DNA of 64,000 nt from contig NZ_HE978600.1 in NCBI RefSeq assembly GCF_000285835.1, positions 159,102 through 223,101 of the forward strand. The letters run 5' to 3'. Made by a program: the position numbers and the translations under genes. This document shows positions 16,782 to 23,882 of the stretch, piece after piece (within the stretch, counting starts at the first letter, position 1; every line of letters starts with the position of its first letter). The stretch comes from Brevibacterium senegalense. Its GTDB lineage: Bacteria; Actinomycetota; Actinomycetes; Actinomycetales; Brevibacteriaceae. Under the pieces are notes generated by a model. The model ran no database searches. It saw only the letters and a list, made by a program, of their open reading frames with translations, and was not told where the DNA came from.

Positions 16782-17642
16782 TCACATCGTGAGGATGCGG
16801 AAGAAGGCGACGAGGCCCAGCACGACGATGACGGTGCGCAGCAGGACGGGGCTGAGCCTCCGCGACACACGGGCGCCCGCGTAGCCGCCCACCAGAGAGC
16901 CGATCGCGATGAGCAGCACGGACAGCCAGCTGATCCGGTCGAAGCCCACGATCGAATAAACCGTCGCCGAGGTGATGTTGACCACCAGCACGAGCACGTT
17001 CTTCGCCCCGTTGAGCCGCTGGATGCTGTCGGAGAGGACGAGCCCCAGCAGGCCCACGAGGATGATGCCCTGCGCCGCGGCGAAGTAGCCGCCGTAGATC
17101 GCGGTGGCGAAGACGATGAGTCCGACGACCAGCGCACGGCCCGGCGCCAGTGGCGCGATCCCGTCGCCGACCGCCGCAGGACCCGTCCCCGCAGCACCCG
17201 TCCCCGCAGCATCTGTCCCCGCGGGGACGCCCGGCTGCCCCTGCGCGTCCTTGAGCTTCTTCCGCTTGAGGGCCCGCTGGAGCATGGGCTGCCCGATCAC
17301 CAGGACGAGCGCCACGAGGATGAGGACCGGCACGACGGACTCGAACGTGTCCTCCGGCAGGTGCAGCAGCAGGTACGCGCCCACGAGGGACCCCAGCAGG
17401 GAGGCCGGCAGCAGCTTCAGCAGGCGCTTGCCCTGTCCGCGGATCTCCTCGCGGTAGCCGAAGGAGGAGGCGATGTTGCCGGGGATGAGCCCCAGCGCGT
17501 TGCTCATCGTCGCGCTCACCGGCGGGACGCCGAAGGCGACGAGGGCCGGGAACGTGATGAGGGTGCCCGACCCCACGGCGGCATTGATCGCTCCGGCCCC
17601 CACTCCTGCCAGCAGGATGAGGACGATCTCGTAGAACTCCAC
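16782..17642 (-). CDS. TSUP family (TauE/SafE-like) membrane transporter
   Basis: 286-residue integral membrane protein with about eight hydrophobic segments in two repeats. The first begins VLILLAGVGAGAINAAVGSG, and the second has GGYFAAAQGIILVGLLGLV. The GAGxxNAxxGSGxxxxFP signature is that of the TauE/SafE (sulfite/organosulfonate exporter) family; the actual substrate is unknown. The central cytoplasmic loop holds a pentapeptide-like AAGTG tract coded by a 15-bp DNA repeat that includes palindrome copy 5. The start is a GTG at 17642, 16 bp after the ABC ATPase gene; the ribosome-binding site is weak. Confidence 0.85.
   Translation of the reverse strand: MEFYEIVLILLAGVGAGAINAAVGSGTLITFPALVAFGVPPVSATMSNALGLIPGNIASSFGYREEIRGQGKRLLKLLPASLLGSLVGAYLLLHLPEDTFESVVPVLILVALVLVIGQPMLQRALKRKKLKDAQGQPGVPAGTDAAGTGAAGTGPAAVGDGIAPLAPGRALVVGLIVFATAIYGGYFAAAQGIILVGLLGLVLSDSIQRLNGAKNVLVLVVNITSATVYSIVGFDRISWLSVLLIAIGSLVGGYAGARVSRRLSPVLLRTVIVVLGLVAFFRILTM
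17185..17228. repeat. 15-bp spaced half-site repeat ending in palindrome copy 5 (inside TSUP gene)
   Basis: GTCCCCGC occurs at 17185, 17200 and 17215, exactly 15 bp apart, and the last copy is completed to the full palindrome GTCCCCGCGGGGAC at 17215-17228. The tract codes for the Ala/Gly/Thr-rich loop of the transporter (VPAGT followed by AAGTG-like units). It looks like expansion of one half of the palindrome. Confidence 0.85.
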
Positions 17643-17658
17643 GCGGTCGCCGGGCCGA

Positions 17659-18465
17659 TCAGTGGGACGCGGAGGACCGGGCGCCGGCGGCGCGCGCGGC
17701 GAAACGGCCGTCGTGCTCCTCGAGGACCACCGGGACCCCGAAGGTCTCCGTGAGGTTCTCCGCCGTGAGCGCCTCCCCGATGGGGCCCGCGGCGACCGCC
17801 TGCCCGTCCTTGAGCAGGAGCGCATGCGTGATCCCCTGCGGGATCTCCTCGACGTGGTGGGTCACCATGATGGTCGTGGGACCGTGCTGCGAACCGATGA
17901 TCTCCGTGAGCGCCTGCAGCAGCTCCTCGCGACCCCCCAGGTCCAGGCCGCTCGCGGGCTCGTCCAGCAGGAGCAGCTCCGGGTCCGTCATGAGGGCGCG
18001 GGCGACCTGTGCGCGCTTGCGCTCCCCCTCGCTCAGGGTCGCGAAGCGGCGATCGGCCAGGTGACCGATCCCGAAGGCGCCCAGCAGCGCCTCCGCCCGC
18101 GCGATGTCCTCGTCCTCGTACTCCTCCGTCCAGCGGCCCACGACGCCGTACGCGGCGGTGAGCACCAGATCGCGCAGGGTCTCCGAACCGGGTGTCTGCT
18201 GCGCCAGGGCCTGCGAGGTGAAGCCGATCCGGGGGCGCAGCTCGAAGACGTCGACGCGGCCCATCTCCTCGTCCAGCAGGCGGACGGCACCGGCGGTCGG
18301 GTGCATCCGCGAACCCGCCAGCTGCAGGAGGGTCGTCTTGCCGGCGCCGTTGGGGCCCAGCACCACCCAGTGCTCGCCGGCGCGGACGGTCAGGCTCAGA
18401 TCGTCGAGGAGGTGCGAGGGACCTCGGCGGACGCTGACGGCATCGAATTCCACCACTGCACTCAT
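17659..18465 (-). CDS. ABC transporter ATP-binding protein (orphan)
   Basis: 268-residue ATPase with Walker A GPNGAGKTT near residue 37, signature LSEGERKRAQVARAL, Walker B LLLLDEPASGLDLGG and H-loop MVTHHVEE. It resembles the ModF/YlmA-like group of stand-alone ATPases. No permease gene adjoins it; the next gene is a TSUP transporter that does not need an ATPase. The ATG at 18465 has no ribosome-binding site but has TAGAGT seven bases upstream, which points to a leaderless start. It is divergent from the unknown gene at 18490, with only 24 bp between the start codons. Confidence 0.85.
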   Translation of the reverse strand: MSAVVEFDAVSVRRGPSHLLDDLSLTVRAGEHWVVLGPNGAGKTTLLQLAGSRMHPTAGAVRLLDEEMGRVDVFELRPRIGFTSQALAQQTPGSETLRDLVLTAAYGVVGRWTEEYEDEDIARAEALLGAFGIGHLADRRFATLSEGERKRAQVARALMTDPELLLLDEPASGLDLGGREELLQALTEIIGSQHGPTTIMVTHHVEEIPQGITHALLLKDGQAVAAGPIGEALTAENLTETFGVPVVLEEHDGRFAARAAGARSSASH

Positions 18466-18489
18466 GCCGCTCACTCTATACTTCCAGCG
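18466..18489. promoter_or_regulatory. 24-bp divergent promoter with overlapping -10 boxes
   Basis: Two start codons face away from each other with 24 bp between. The plus strand has TATACT (18477-18482), then seven bases and the ATG at 18490. The minus strand has TAGAGT (18478-18473), then seven bases and the ATG at 18465. The two -10 boxes overlap by two bases, so the polymerases should compete, and both messages should begin at or next to the start codon. Confidence 0.6.
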
Positions 18490-19272
18490 ATGCGCACGAC
18501 GACACCGCTCCTCCCCGTCCTCTTCGCCGCCGCGGTCACGGCGCGGCTGGCGCAGCGTGCGGCTCCCGACACCGTCACCCACGCGTTCGAGACGGTCGGG
18601 CTGCCCGTGCCGCTGCTCGTCGACGATGCGGTGTTCGCTCCCCCTGCGGGGGCCGGCGCCGAGGTCCCGGCCGGCCTGCTCCTGTGGGCCGCCGGTCTGC
18701 AGCGCGCCGGGGCCGCCCGCGTGCGCGTGGAGCCCGTCCACCCCTCCCTGCCGCTGCGGGTGCCGCGGATGGACCGGGCGGGCAGGCGAGCGACGGCGCG
18801 GGCCTCGGCGCGCACGCACGCGCTGTGCGTCGTCGAGGACGCCGCGGGCACCGCGCTCGCGGTCGTCGCGCTGGGGTCGGAGGGCGACGCGGTCGCGGTC
18901 CCCTGTGCTCCCGCGGTGTACGCGCCGGTCGACGACGTCTTCCCCGCCGAGGCCTCCCGCCGCCTCCGCGAGTCCGTCATGCGCGCGCTCGCAGCCGTGG
19001 AGGCGCAGCCGCTCGAGGGGGTGCGCGACCTGCCGTGGCGGGACTGGCAGGCGGACCTGAGCGGCGACCACGACGACACCCGGCACACGGCGCTCGCGGC
19101 GCTGACCGGTGACCACGACACGGCCCGCAGCCTCCACACCGCACTCCACGTGCACGGCAGCCTGTCCGCGCTGCAGGTGCCCGCCCAGACCGGGGGCGAC
19201 GCGGTGGGACCGGCGCTCGCGGCCGTGCACGGTGCGGCCGCCCGGGTCCTCACGACGCTCACCCGCCAGTGA
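18490..19272 (+). CDS. hypothetical protein
   Basis: 260-residue protein I do not recognise. It starts with a hydrophobic stretch (LLPVLFAAAVTARLAQ) that is probably not a cleaved signal, and continues as an Ala/Arg/Asp-rich globular sequence with a repeated VV-ED/VVALGSEGD pattern and a helical C-terminal half. There are only two cysteines and no obvious catalytic motif. Codon use and GC match the neighbours. It shares a 24-bp divergent promoter with the orphan ABC ATPase, which may hint at a common function. Its stop codon lies in the first of three 23-bp direct repeats. Confidence 0.7.
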   Translation: MRTTTPLLPVLFAAAVTARLAQRAAPDTVTHAFETVGLPVPLLVDDAVFAPPAGAGAEVPAGLLLWAAGLQRAGAARVRVEPVHPSLPLRVPRMDRAGRRATARASARTHALCVVEDAAGTALAVVALGSEGDAVAVPCAPAVYAPVDDVFPAEASRRLRESVMRALAAVEAQPLEGVRDLPWRDWQADLSGDHDDTRHTALAALTGDHDTARSLHTALHVHGSLSALQVPAQTGGDAVGPALAAVHGAAARVLTTLTRQ

Positions 19273-19324
19273 GGACCGCGCTCACCCGCCAGTGAGGACC
19301 GTGTTGACCCGTCAGTAGGATCGG
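19256..19324 (+). repeat. three 23-bp tandem repeats leading into the serB promoter
   Basis: Units run 19256-19278, 19279-19301 and 19302-19324. The first two are identical (core CTCACCCGCCAGTGAGGACC) and the third is diverged (core TTGACCCGTCAGTAGGATCG). The first carries the stop codon of the hypothetical gene, and the third supplies the TAGGAT -10 box of serB. The repeat may therefore have created or separated the serB promoter by duplication. Confidence 0.85.
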
Positions 19325-19327
19325 AGC

Positions 19328-20008
19328 ATGACTGCTCAGGGCCTCCTCGTGTTCGACGTCGACTCCACCTTCATCGAGGAGGAGGTCATCGAGCTGCTGG
19401 CGGAGACGACCGGTCGCCGCGACGAGGTCGCCCGCGTCACCGAGCGGGCGATGCGCGGCGAACTCGACTTCGCCCAGAGCCTGCGCGAGCGCGTCGCCGT
19501 GCTCGCGGACCTGCCGGAGACCGTCGTCGAGGAGGCCGCCGCGGCCGTGACCCTCACCCCGGGCGCCGCCGAGGTCGTGGCCGCCGCCCGCGCGGACGAC
19601 TGGATCGTGGCCCTCCTGTCCGGCGGCTTCACCGCCGTCATCGAGCGGGTCCTCGACGGGGTCGTCGACAGCACCGGACAGGGCAGCACCGCGGGGCTCG
19701 CGGTCGATGAGATCCGCGCGAACACGCTCGAGATCGTCGACGGGCGCCTGACCGGCCGGGTCCTGGGAGAGATCGTGGGCCCCCGCGAGAAGGCCCGCCA
19801 CCTCGCGGAGATCGCGGCCGTCCACGGCGTGCCCGCGCAGCGGACGATCGCGGTGGGCGACGGGGCGAACGACGCCCTCATGCTCGAGGCCGCCGCCGTG
19901 GGGGTCGCGTTCTGCGCAAAGCCTGCGCTGCGGGAGCACGCGGACCTCGTCGTCGACGAACGCGACCTGCGCGTCGTGTGGGACCGGGCGCGCGGCCTCC
20001 TGGACTGA
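19328..20008 (+). CDS. serB: phosphoserine phosphatase SerB
   Basis: 226-residue HAD-superfamily hydrolase for the last step of serine synthesis. The DxD motif is DVDST with the nucleophile Asp10 and acid/base Asp12. EEEVIELLAE follows, as in SerB, motif II is LLSGGFT and motif IV is VGDGANDALML. It lacks the N-terminal ACT domains of long SerB proteins. The ATG at 19328 is six bases after TAGGAT (19316-19321), so the message is probably leaderless. It converges on the SixA-like gene with 10 bp between the stops. Confidence 0.9.
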   Translation: MTAQGLLVFDVDSTFIEEEVIELLAETTGRRDEVARVTERAMRGELDFAQSLRERVAVLADLPETVVEEAAAAVTLTPGAAEVVAAARADDWIVALLSGGFTAVIERVLDGVVDSTGQGSTAGLAVDEIRANTLEIVDGRLTGRVLGEIVGPREKARHLAEIAAVHGVPAQRTIAVGDGANDALMLEAAAVGVAFCAKPALREHADLVVDERDLRVVWDRARGLLD

Positions 20009-20018
20009 CGGTCGGAGC

Positions 20019-20576
20019 CTACGCGGCAGGCTGGTCCTTGAAGTGGCGGATCAGCTCCGGGCGGGCCGCGCCCGCGATGTCCGGAGCGCCCAGCTGCGCC
20101 CAGTCCTCCAGCCGGAAGACGGCGATCGAAGACGGCGGGAAGCCGGGCTCGGTGCCGGACGCCCCACCGTCCGTCAGGTGCGCGACCACCGCACTGACGG
20201 TGGGCTGGTGGCCCACGATGAGGGCTCCGGCGGACTGCGCCGGGATGGTGAGGAGGGCCTCGGCCCACTCGGGGATCCAGCCGCCGTAGAGGGGATCATC
20301 GGTCCGCACCTCCGGCGTGCCGGAGCCGGCCCCATCGGCGGGTGACGCGGGCAGGAGACCGGCGACGACCTCGGCGGTGGTGCGGGTCCGCAGGGCCGGG
20401 GAGGCGATCACGGTGTCGATGTCGCGAGTGCCGGGGACGGCGGCGGAGGCGAGGAACTCCCCCATCCGCCTGGCCTGTGCGAGGCCCGCGTTGCTGAGGG
20501 GGCGGTCGAAGTCGTTCGTACCCGCATCGATCGCGGGCACCGTATGCGCGTGGCGGGCGAGGACGAGGCAAGGCAT
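20019..20576 (-). CDS. SixA-like histidine phosphatase
   Basis: 185-residue phosphoglycerate mutase-like (histidine phosphatase) protein. The catalytic RHA motif is LVLARHAHT at the N-terminus (RHG variant with Ala, as in SixA), and the second His lies in LIVGHQPTVSAV. The size is close to SixA phosphohistidine phosphatases. The actinobacterial substrate is unknown. The start ATG at 20576 is preceded by seven bases and TACGGT (20589-20584), another leaderless-type arrangement. Upstream on the same strand, fabI ends 50 bp away. Confidence 0.82.
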   Translation of the reverse strand: MPCLVLARHAHTVPAIDAGTNDFDRPLSNAGLAQARRMGEFLASAAVPGTRDIDTVIASPALRTRTTAEVVAGLLPASPADGAGSGTPEVRTDDPLYGGWIPEWAEALLTIPAQSAGALIVGHQPTVSAVVAHLTDGGASGTEPGFPPSSIAVFRLEDWAQLGAPDIAGAARPELIRHFKDQPAA

Positions 20577-20625
20577 GCTCCCCACCGTACTCGCCCGCCC
20601 CGCGCACACGGGCGTCAGGCTCGGA

Positions 20626-21384
20626 TCAGGCTCCCGTGAGGTGGAAGCCGCCGTCGACGTGGACCATCTCGCCGGTCGTCGCCGGGAACCAGTCGGACAG
20701 CAGCGAAACGATCGCCTTGCCGGCCGGCTCCGTGTTCTTCTGGTCCCAGCCCAGGGGCGCGCGATCGCCCCACATGGACTCGAGGCCCTCGAAGCCGGGG
20801 ATCGACGTCGCGGCGGTCGTCTTGAGGGGACCCGCGGAGACGAGGTTGACGCGGACGCCGCTCTCGCCCATGTACTTCGCGAGGTAGCGGGCGGTCGACT
20901 CGAGCGCGGCCTTCGCGACGCCCATCCAGTCGTAGACCGGCCAGGCGACCGTCGCGTCGAACGTGAGCGCGACGATGCCGGCGCCCGGGTTGAGGACCGG
21001 CTTCGCGGCGACCGCGATCGACTTGAGCGAGAACGCGGACACGTGCATCGCGTTCGACACGGACTCGAAGGGCGTGTCGAGGAACACGCCGCCCAGTGCG
21101 TCCTTGGGCGCGAACGCGATCGCGTGGACGATGCCGTCGATGTTCCCGCCCAGGCGCTCGGGCAGCGCGGCCAGATCATCCTCGTTCGTCGCGTCCAGCT
21201 CGATGACCTGTGCCGGCTTCGGCAGGCGCTCCGAGATGACGGAGGTGATCTTCATCTGGCGGCCGAACGACGAGAGGATGACCTCTGCGCCCTGCTCCTG
21301 CGCCAGACGCGCTGCGGCGAAGGCGATCGACGCCTCCGTGAGGACGCCGGTCACGAGGATGCGCTTGCCGTCGAGGATTCCCAT
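20626..21384 (-). CDS. fabI: enoyl-[acyl-carrier-protein] reductase, InhA/FabI type
   Basis: 252-residue short-chain dehydrogenase-fold reductase for the last step of each fatty-acid elongation cycle, NADH-dependent. The start GILDGKRILVTGVLTEASIAF is the InhA-like cofactor loop. The active-site Tyr/Lys lies in YDWMGVAKAALES (Y-x6-K), as in InhA. MVHVDGGFHLTGA ends the protein. It follows fabG after 53 bp, so fabG-fabI form an operon as in mycobacteria. The ATG at 21384 is preceded by an AGAAAGG site. Confidence 0.95.
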   Translation of the reverse strand: MGILDGKRILVTGVLTEASIAFAAARLAQEQGAEVILSSFGRQMKITSVISERLPKPAQVIELDATNEDDLAALPERLGGNIDGIVHAIAFAPKDALGGVFLDTPFESVSNAMHVSAFSLKSIAVAAKPVLNPGAGIVALTFDATVAWPVYDWMGVAKAALESTARYLAKYMGESGVRVNLVSAGPLKTTAATSIPGFEGLESMWGDRAPLGWDQKNTEPAGKAIVSLLSDWFPATTGEMVHVDGGFHLTGA

Positions 21385-21437
21385 GGAGAGGGCCTTTCTG
21401 TTCGAGTGGTGCTCTGGTGGAGCGGTGCTTCAGCGGT

Positions 21438-22187
21438 TCAGTGTCCCATGCCCAGGCCGCCGTCGACCGGGATGACGGCGCCGGAGATGTACGCGGCCTC
21501 GTCGGAGGCCATCCAGCGGACGACCTTCGCAACCTCGTCGGCCTCCGCGAACCGCTTCGCGGGGATCGACTGGAGGTACTCCTTCTGCTGCTTCTCCGGC
21601 AGCGCGTCCGTCATGTCCGTGCGGATGAAGCCCGGCGCCACGACGTTCGCGGTGATGCCGCGCGAGCCCACCTCGCGGGTGATCGAGCGGGCCAGGCCCA
21701 CGAGCCCGGCCTTCGAGGACGAGTAGTTCGCCTGGCCGGCGACGCCGAAGAGCCCCGACACGGACGAGATGAGGATGATGCGGCCGTACTTCGCGCGGAC
21801 CATGTTCGTGATCGCGCGGCGGGCCGTGCGGTAGGCGCCGCCCAGGTTCGTGTCGATGACGGAGGTGAACTCGTCGTCCGACATGCGCATGAGCAGGTTG
21901 TCCGCGGTGATGCCGGCGTTCGCGACGACGACCTCGACGGGACCGTACTCCTCTTCGACCGCGGTGAAGGCGGCGTCGAGGGAATCCGGGTCCGTCACGT
22001 CCGCGGAGACCGCGAGGGTGCCCTCGGGCGCGTCGCCGCTGCGGGAGGTGACGGCGACGCGGTGGCCGGCGAGCAGCATCTGCTCCGCGATGGTGCGGCC
22101 GATCCCGCGGTTGCCGCCGGTGACGAGGACGACACGAGAGACCGGTGCGTCGGCCGTGGTGGCGTCTGCGGAGGGTGACTGGGTCAT
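21438..22187 (-). CDS. fabG: 3-oxoacyl-[acyl-carrier-protein] reductase
   Basis: 249-residue short-chain dehydrogenase that reduces beta-ketoacyl-ACP (MabA-like). The cofactor loop is VTGGNRGIGRTIAE, NAG is at VVVANAGITADNLLM, the catalytic Ser is in LISSVSG and the Tyr/Lys pair is in YSSSKAGLVG, with the C-terminal GAVIPVDGGLGMGH. It starts at the ATG at 22187, which has AGGAG nine bases upstream. The open frame continues upstream as a Pro/Thr-rich sequence coded by a G-run tract, which I take as leader rather than protein. It is first in the fabG-fabI operon and divergent from the DUF3099 gene. Confidence 0.92.
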   Translation of the reverse strand: MTQSPSADATTADAPVSRVVLVTGGNRGIGRTIAEQMLLAGHRVAVTSRSGDAPEGTLAVSADVTDPDSLDAAFTAVEEEYGPVEVVVANAGITADNLLMRMSDDEFTSVIDTNLGGAYRTARRAITNMVRAKYGRIILISSVSGLFGVAGQANYSSSKAGLVGLARSITREVGSRGITANVVAPGFIRTDMTDALPEKQQKEYLQSIPAKRFAEADEVAKVVRWMASDEAAYISGAVIPVDGGLGMGH

Positions 22188-22199
22188 GGATGCGCTCCT

Positions 22200-22254
22200 G
22201 GGCGTCGGGGGCGTGGGTGTCGGGGACACGGGTCTGGGGGTGCGGGTCTCGGGG
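22200..22254 (+). repeat. G-run tract with quadruplex potential (fabG leader)
   Basis: On the plus strand eight runs of three to five G start at 22200, 22207, 22215, 22222, 22230, 22236, 22244 and 22251, with loops of three or four bases. This is an unusually complete G-quadruplex pattern. It lies in the fabG 5' leader (C-rich in that mRNA, G-rich on the DNA template strand) and just upstream of the divergent DUF3099 promoter. Confidence 0.6.
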
Positions 22255-22275
22255 ACCGGTTCACCTGCGGGGCCC

Positions 22276-22294
22276 AGACTATCGGAGTTAGAAT
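22276..22294. promoter_or_regulatory. divergent -10 boxes for fabG and the DUF3099 gene
   Basis: TAGTCT on the minus strand (22281-22276) is a -10 candidate for fabG-fabI, and TAGAAT on the plus strand (22289-22294) is one for the DUF3099 gene. They lie back to back only eight bases apart, so the two promoters share upstream DNA. Confidence 0.45.
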
Positions 22295-22305
22295 GGACGG
22301 TGGAT

Positions 22306-22725
22306 ATGGGTGAGAACAGACAGCCGACCTCTGTCACCGACGCACAAAGCGCGGCGGACGAGGACTACAGGCGGCGGATCAGGCGCTACACGATCTCGAT
22401 GATCATCCGAGTCGTGTGCCTGCTGCTGGCATTCGTGTTCAGCGGACCCGTCCGCTGGATCCTGCTGGGCGGCGCGATCGTCTTCCCGTGGGTCGCGGTC
22501 GTCATCGCGAATTCGCGCGACGAGCGACTCGTCCAGTACGACGTCGCGACCGTGACGCCCCGCTCCCCCGACGCGCTGCCGCGCACCGCCCGGCCGCAGG
22601 ACCGCCCGGGTGAGAGCCGTGCGGACGACGGGAGCGGCGAGCACGAGGACCTCGACGACAGAGACTTCGGTGACGTCGACGACGGGATCATCCCCGGCGA
22701 GGAGGTGGATGATGGGCGCGGCTGA
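22306..22725 (+). CDS. DUF3099 family small membrane protein
   Basis: 139-residue protein of a family restricted to actinobacteria. Two hydrophobic segments, about residues 26-42 (ISMIIRVVCLLLAFVFSG) and 46-62 (WILLGGAIVFPWVAVVIA), form a hairpin in the membrane. The C-terminal half is a polar, acidic tail rich in Asp/Glu. The function is unknown. The ATG at 22306 lies eleven bases after TAGAAT; a GTG two codons earlier (22300) is also possible. Its end overlaps the start region of the next small gene, and with SURF1 this forms a three-gene plus-strand unit. Confidence 0.8.
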   Translation: MGENRQPTSVTDAQSAADEDYRRRIRRYTISMIIRVVCLLLAFVFSGPVRWILLGGAIVFPWVAVVIANSRDERLVQYDVATVTPRSPDALPRTARPQDRPGESRADDGSGEHEDLDDRDFGDVDDGIIPGEEVDDGRG

Positions 22726-22930
22726 GGTCGTCGTCTGCTCGGCGAAGGGCTGCCGTGACAGCGCTCTCCACGCGCTCCTGTGGAACAACCCGTCCCTCCA
22801 CACGCCCCAGCGGCGCAAGGTGTGGCTCGCCTGCGACGCGCACCGGGAACACCTGGAGGAGTTCCTGGGCCTGCGCGGCTTCCTCGACCGGACCGTCCCC
22901 GTCGAGCAGATCCCGGAGGACGCCGGATGA
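22712..22930 (+). CDS. small Cys/His protein, probable zinc-binding, next to SURF1
   Basis: 72-residue protein. Similar actinobacterial proteins tend to carry the name acetone carboxylase, which its size makes implausible. Cys9, Cys14, Cys41 and His44 (CSAKGC and ACDAH) form a CX4C...CX2H set that looks like a zinc knuckle. A conserved WNNPSLHTPQRRKVWLAC block joins them, and LSLRGFL-like helices follow. The ATG at 22712 is six bases after GGAGG; another ATG directly before it (22709) is too close. It overlaps the end of the DUF3099 gene and the start of SURF1 (ATGA), so all three are coupled. Confidence 0.75.
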   Translation: MGAAEVVVCSAKGCRDSALHALLWNNPSLHTPQRRKVWLACDAHREHLEEFLGLRGFLDRTVPVEQIPEDAG

Positions 22931-23877
22931 GCTTCCTCCTGAGCCGCCGCTGGCTGCAGTACATCGCCTTCGCGCTGGTGGCCGCGATCGTGTGCCTCCT
23001 GCTGGCGAACTGGCAGGACCACCGCCGGGCGAACCGCGACGCGGAGATCGACCGCATCGAGGCGCACTACTCCGCGCAGTCCGTGCCGCTGTCGACCGTC
23101 CTCCCCGCGACGGACGCCCCGTTCGCGGACGACGACGAGTGGACCCGCGTCGAGGCCACCGGCGAGTACCGCCCCGAGGACGCGACCGTGGCCCGCAACC
23201 GGCCCAAGAACGGCAGCGCCGGCTACTGGATCGTCGTGCCCTTCGACGTGGACGGCGGCGGCACCCTGCTCGTGGCCCGCGGCTGGTCCGGCGGCAGCGG
23301 GGCGGATGCGACCGCCGCCGAGGCCCCCGCACCTCCCACAGGTGCCGTCACCCTGACGGCGTGGCTGCGGCCCGCCCAGGACGGGGATCCGGCGGAGAAC
23401 ACGGAGACCTCCGTCGTCGCGATCGACCCCGCTCTCCTCGAGGGCGACGGCGCGTACGCCCACGCCTACGGCTACCTCGACTCCGAGGATCCCGCCCCCG
23501 CACAGTCGCTCGAGGCCCTGCCCGAGCCCAACACGGACCCCGGCTCCCACCTGAGCTACACGTTCCAGTGGATCGCGTTCGCGATCATGATCCTCGTGGG
23601 CGTCGCGTACGCGGCCAAGCGGGAGCGCGACGCCGTGCGCCGCGGCGAGCGGGACGACGCGATCGCCCACGACCGGGTGGTGCCGGGCGTCGAGTACGAG
23701 GTCGTCGACAAGGAGGAGCTGCTGCGGGGCGGTACCCGCCGCTCCCCCGCCGCGTCGCAGAGACCGACCCCGCGGGCGGTGCCGGGCATGCGCCGGGACG
23801 CGCGCGCCCTCACCCGCTCGCAGCGGCGCGCGGACCAGGACGAGGACGCCGCGCTCGACGCGCAGCTGGACGGCTGA
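22927..23877 (+). CDS. SURF1-family cytochrome oxidase assembly protein
   Basis: 316-residue membrane protein of the SURF1 (Shy1) family, thought to help insert haem A into cytochrome c oxidase. A first transmembrane helix at about residues 12-28 and a second near 218-235 (WIAFAIMILVGVAYAAK) flank the extracytoplasmic domain. The SURF1 signatures are visible as EWTRVEATGEY and NRPKNGSAGYWIVVPF with LLVARGW. The family function fits ctaA and ctaB further along the window. The C-terminal ~70 residues are a basic, disordered cytoplasmic tail. The ATG overlaps the previous stop by four bases. Confidence 0.88.
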   Translation: MSFLLSRRWLQYIAFALVAAIVCLLLANWQDHRRANRDAEIDRIEAHYSAQSVPLSTVLPATDAPFADDDEWTRVEATGEYRPEDATVARNRPKNGSAGYWIVVPFDVDGGGTLLVARGWSGGSGADATAAEAPAPPTGAVTLTAWLRPAQDGDPAENTETSVVAIDPALLEGDGAYAHAYGYLDSEDPAPAQSLEALPEPNTDPGSHLSYTFQWIAFAIMILVGVAYAAKRERDAVRRGERDDAIAHDRVVPGVEYEVVDKEELLRGGTRRSPAASQRPTPRAVPGMRRDARALTRSQRRADQDEDAALDAQLDG

Positions 23878-23882
23878 GGAGC

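Noticed and set aside
19304..19309. TTGACC as -35 box of serB
   Set aside because: It is only six bases from the TAGGAT box, too close for a -35/-10 pair.
19256..19324. CRISPR-like array
   Set aside because: The three 23-bp units are directly abutting with no spacers, and no cas genes are present.
21438..22337. Longer FabG beginning upstream of the G-run tract
   Set aside because: The extra sequence is Pro/Thr low complexity with no conservation, and a good ribosome-binding site precedes the ATG at 22187.
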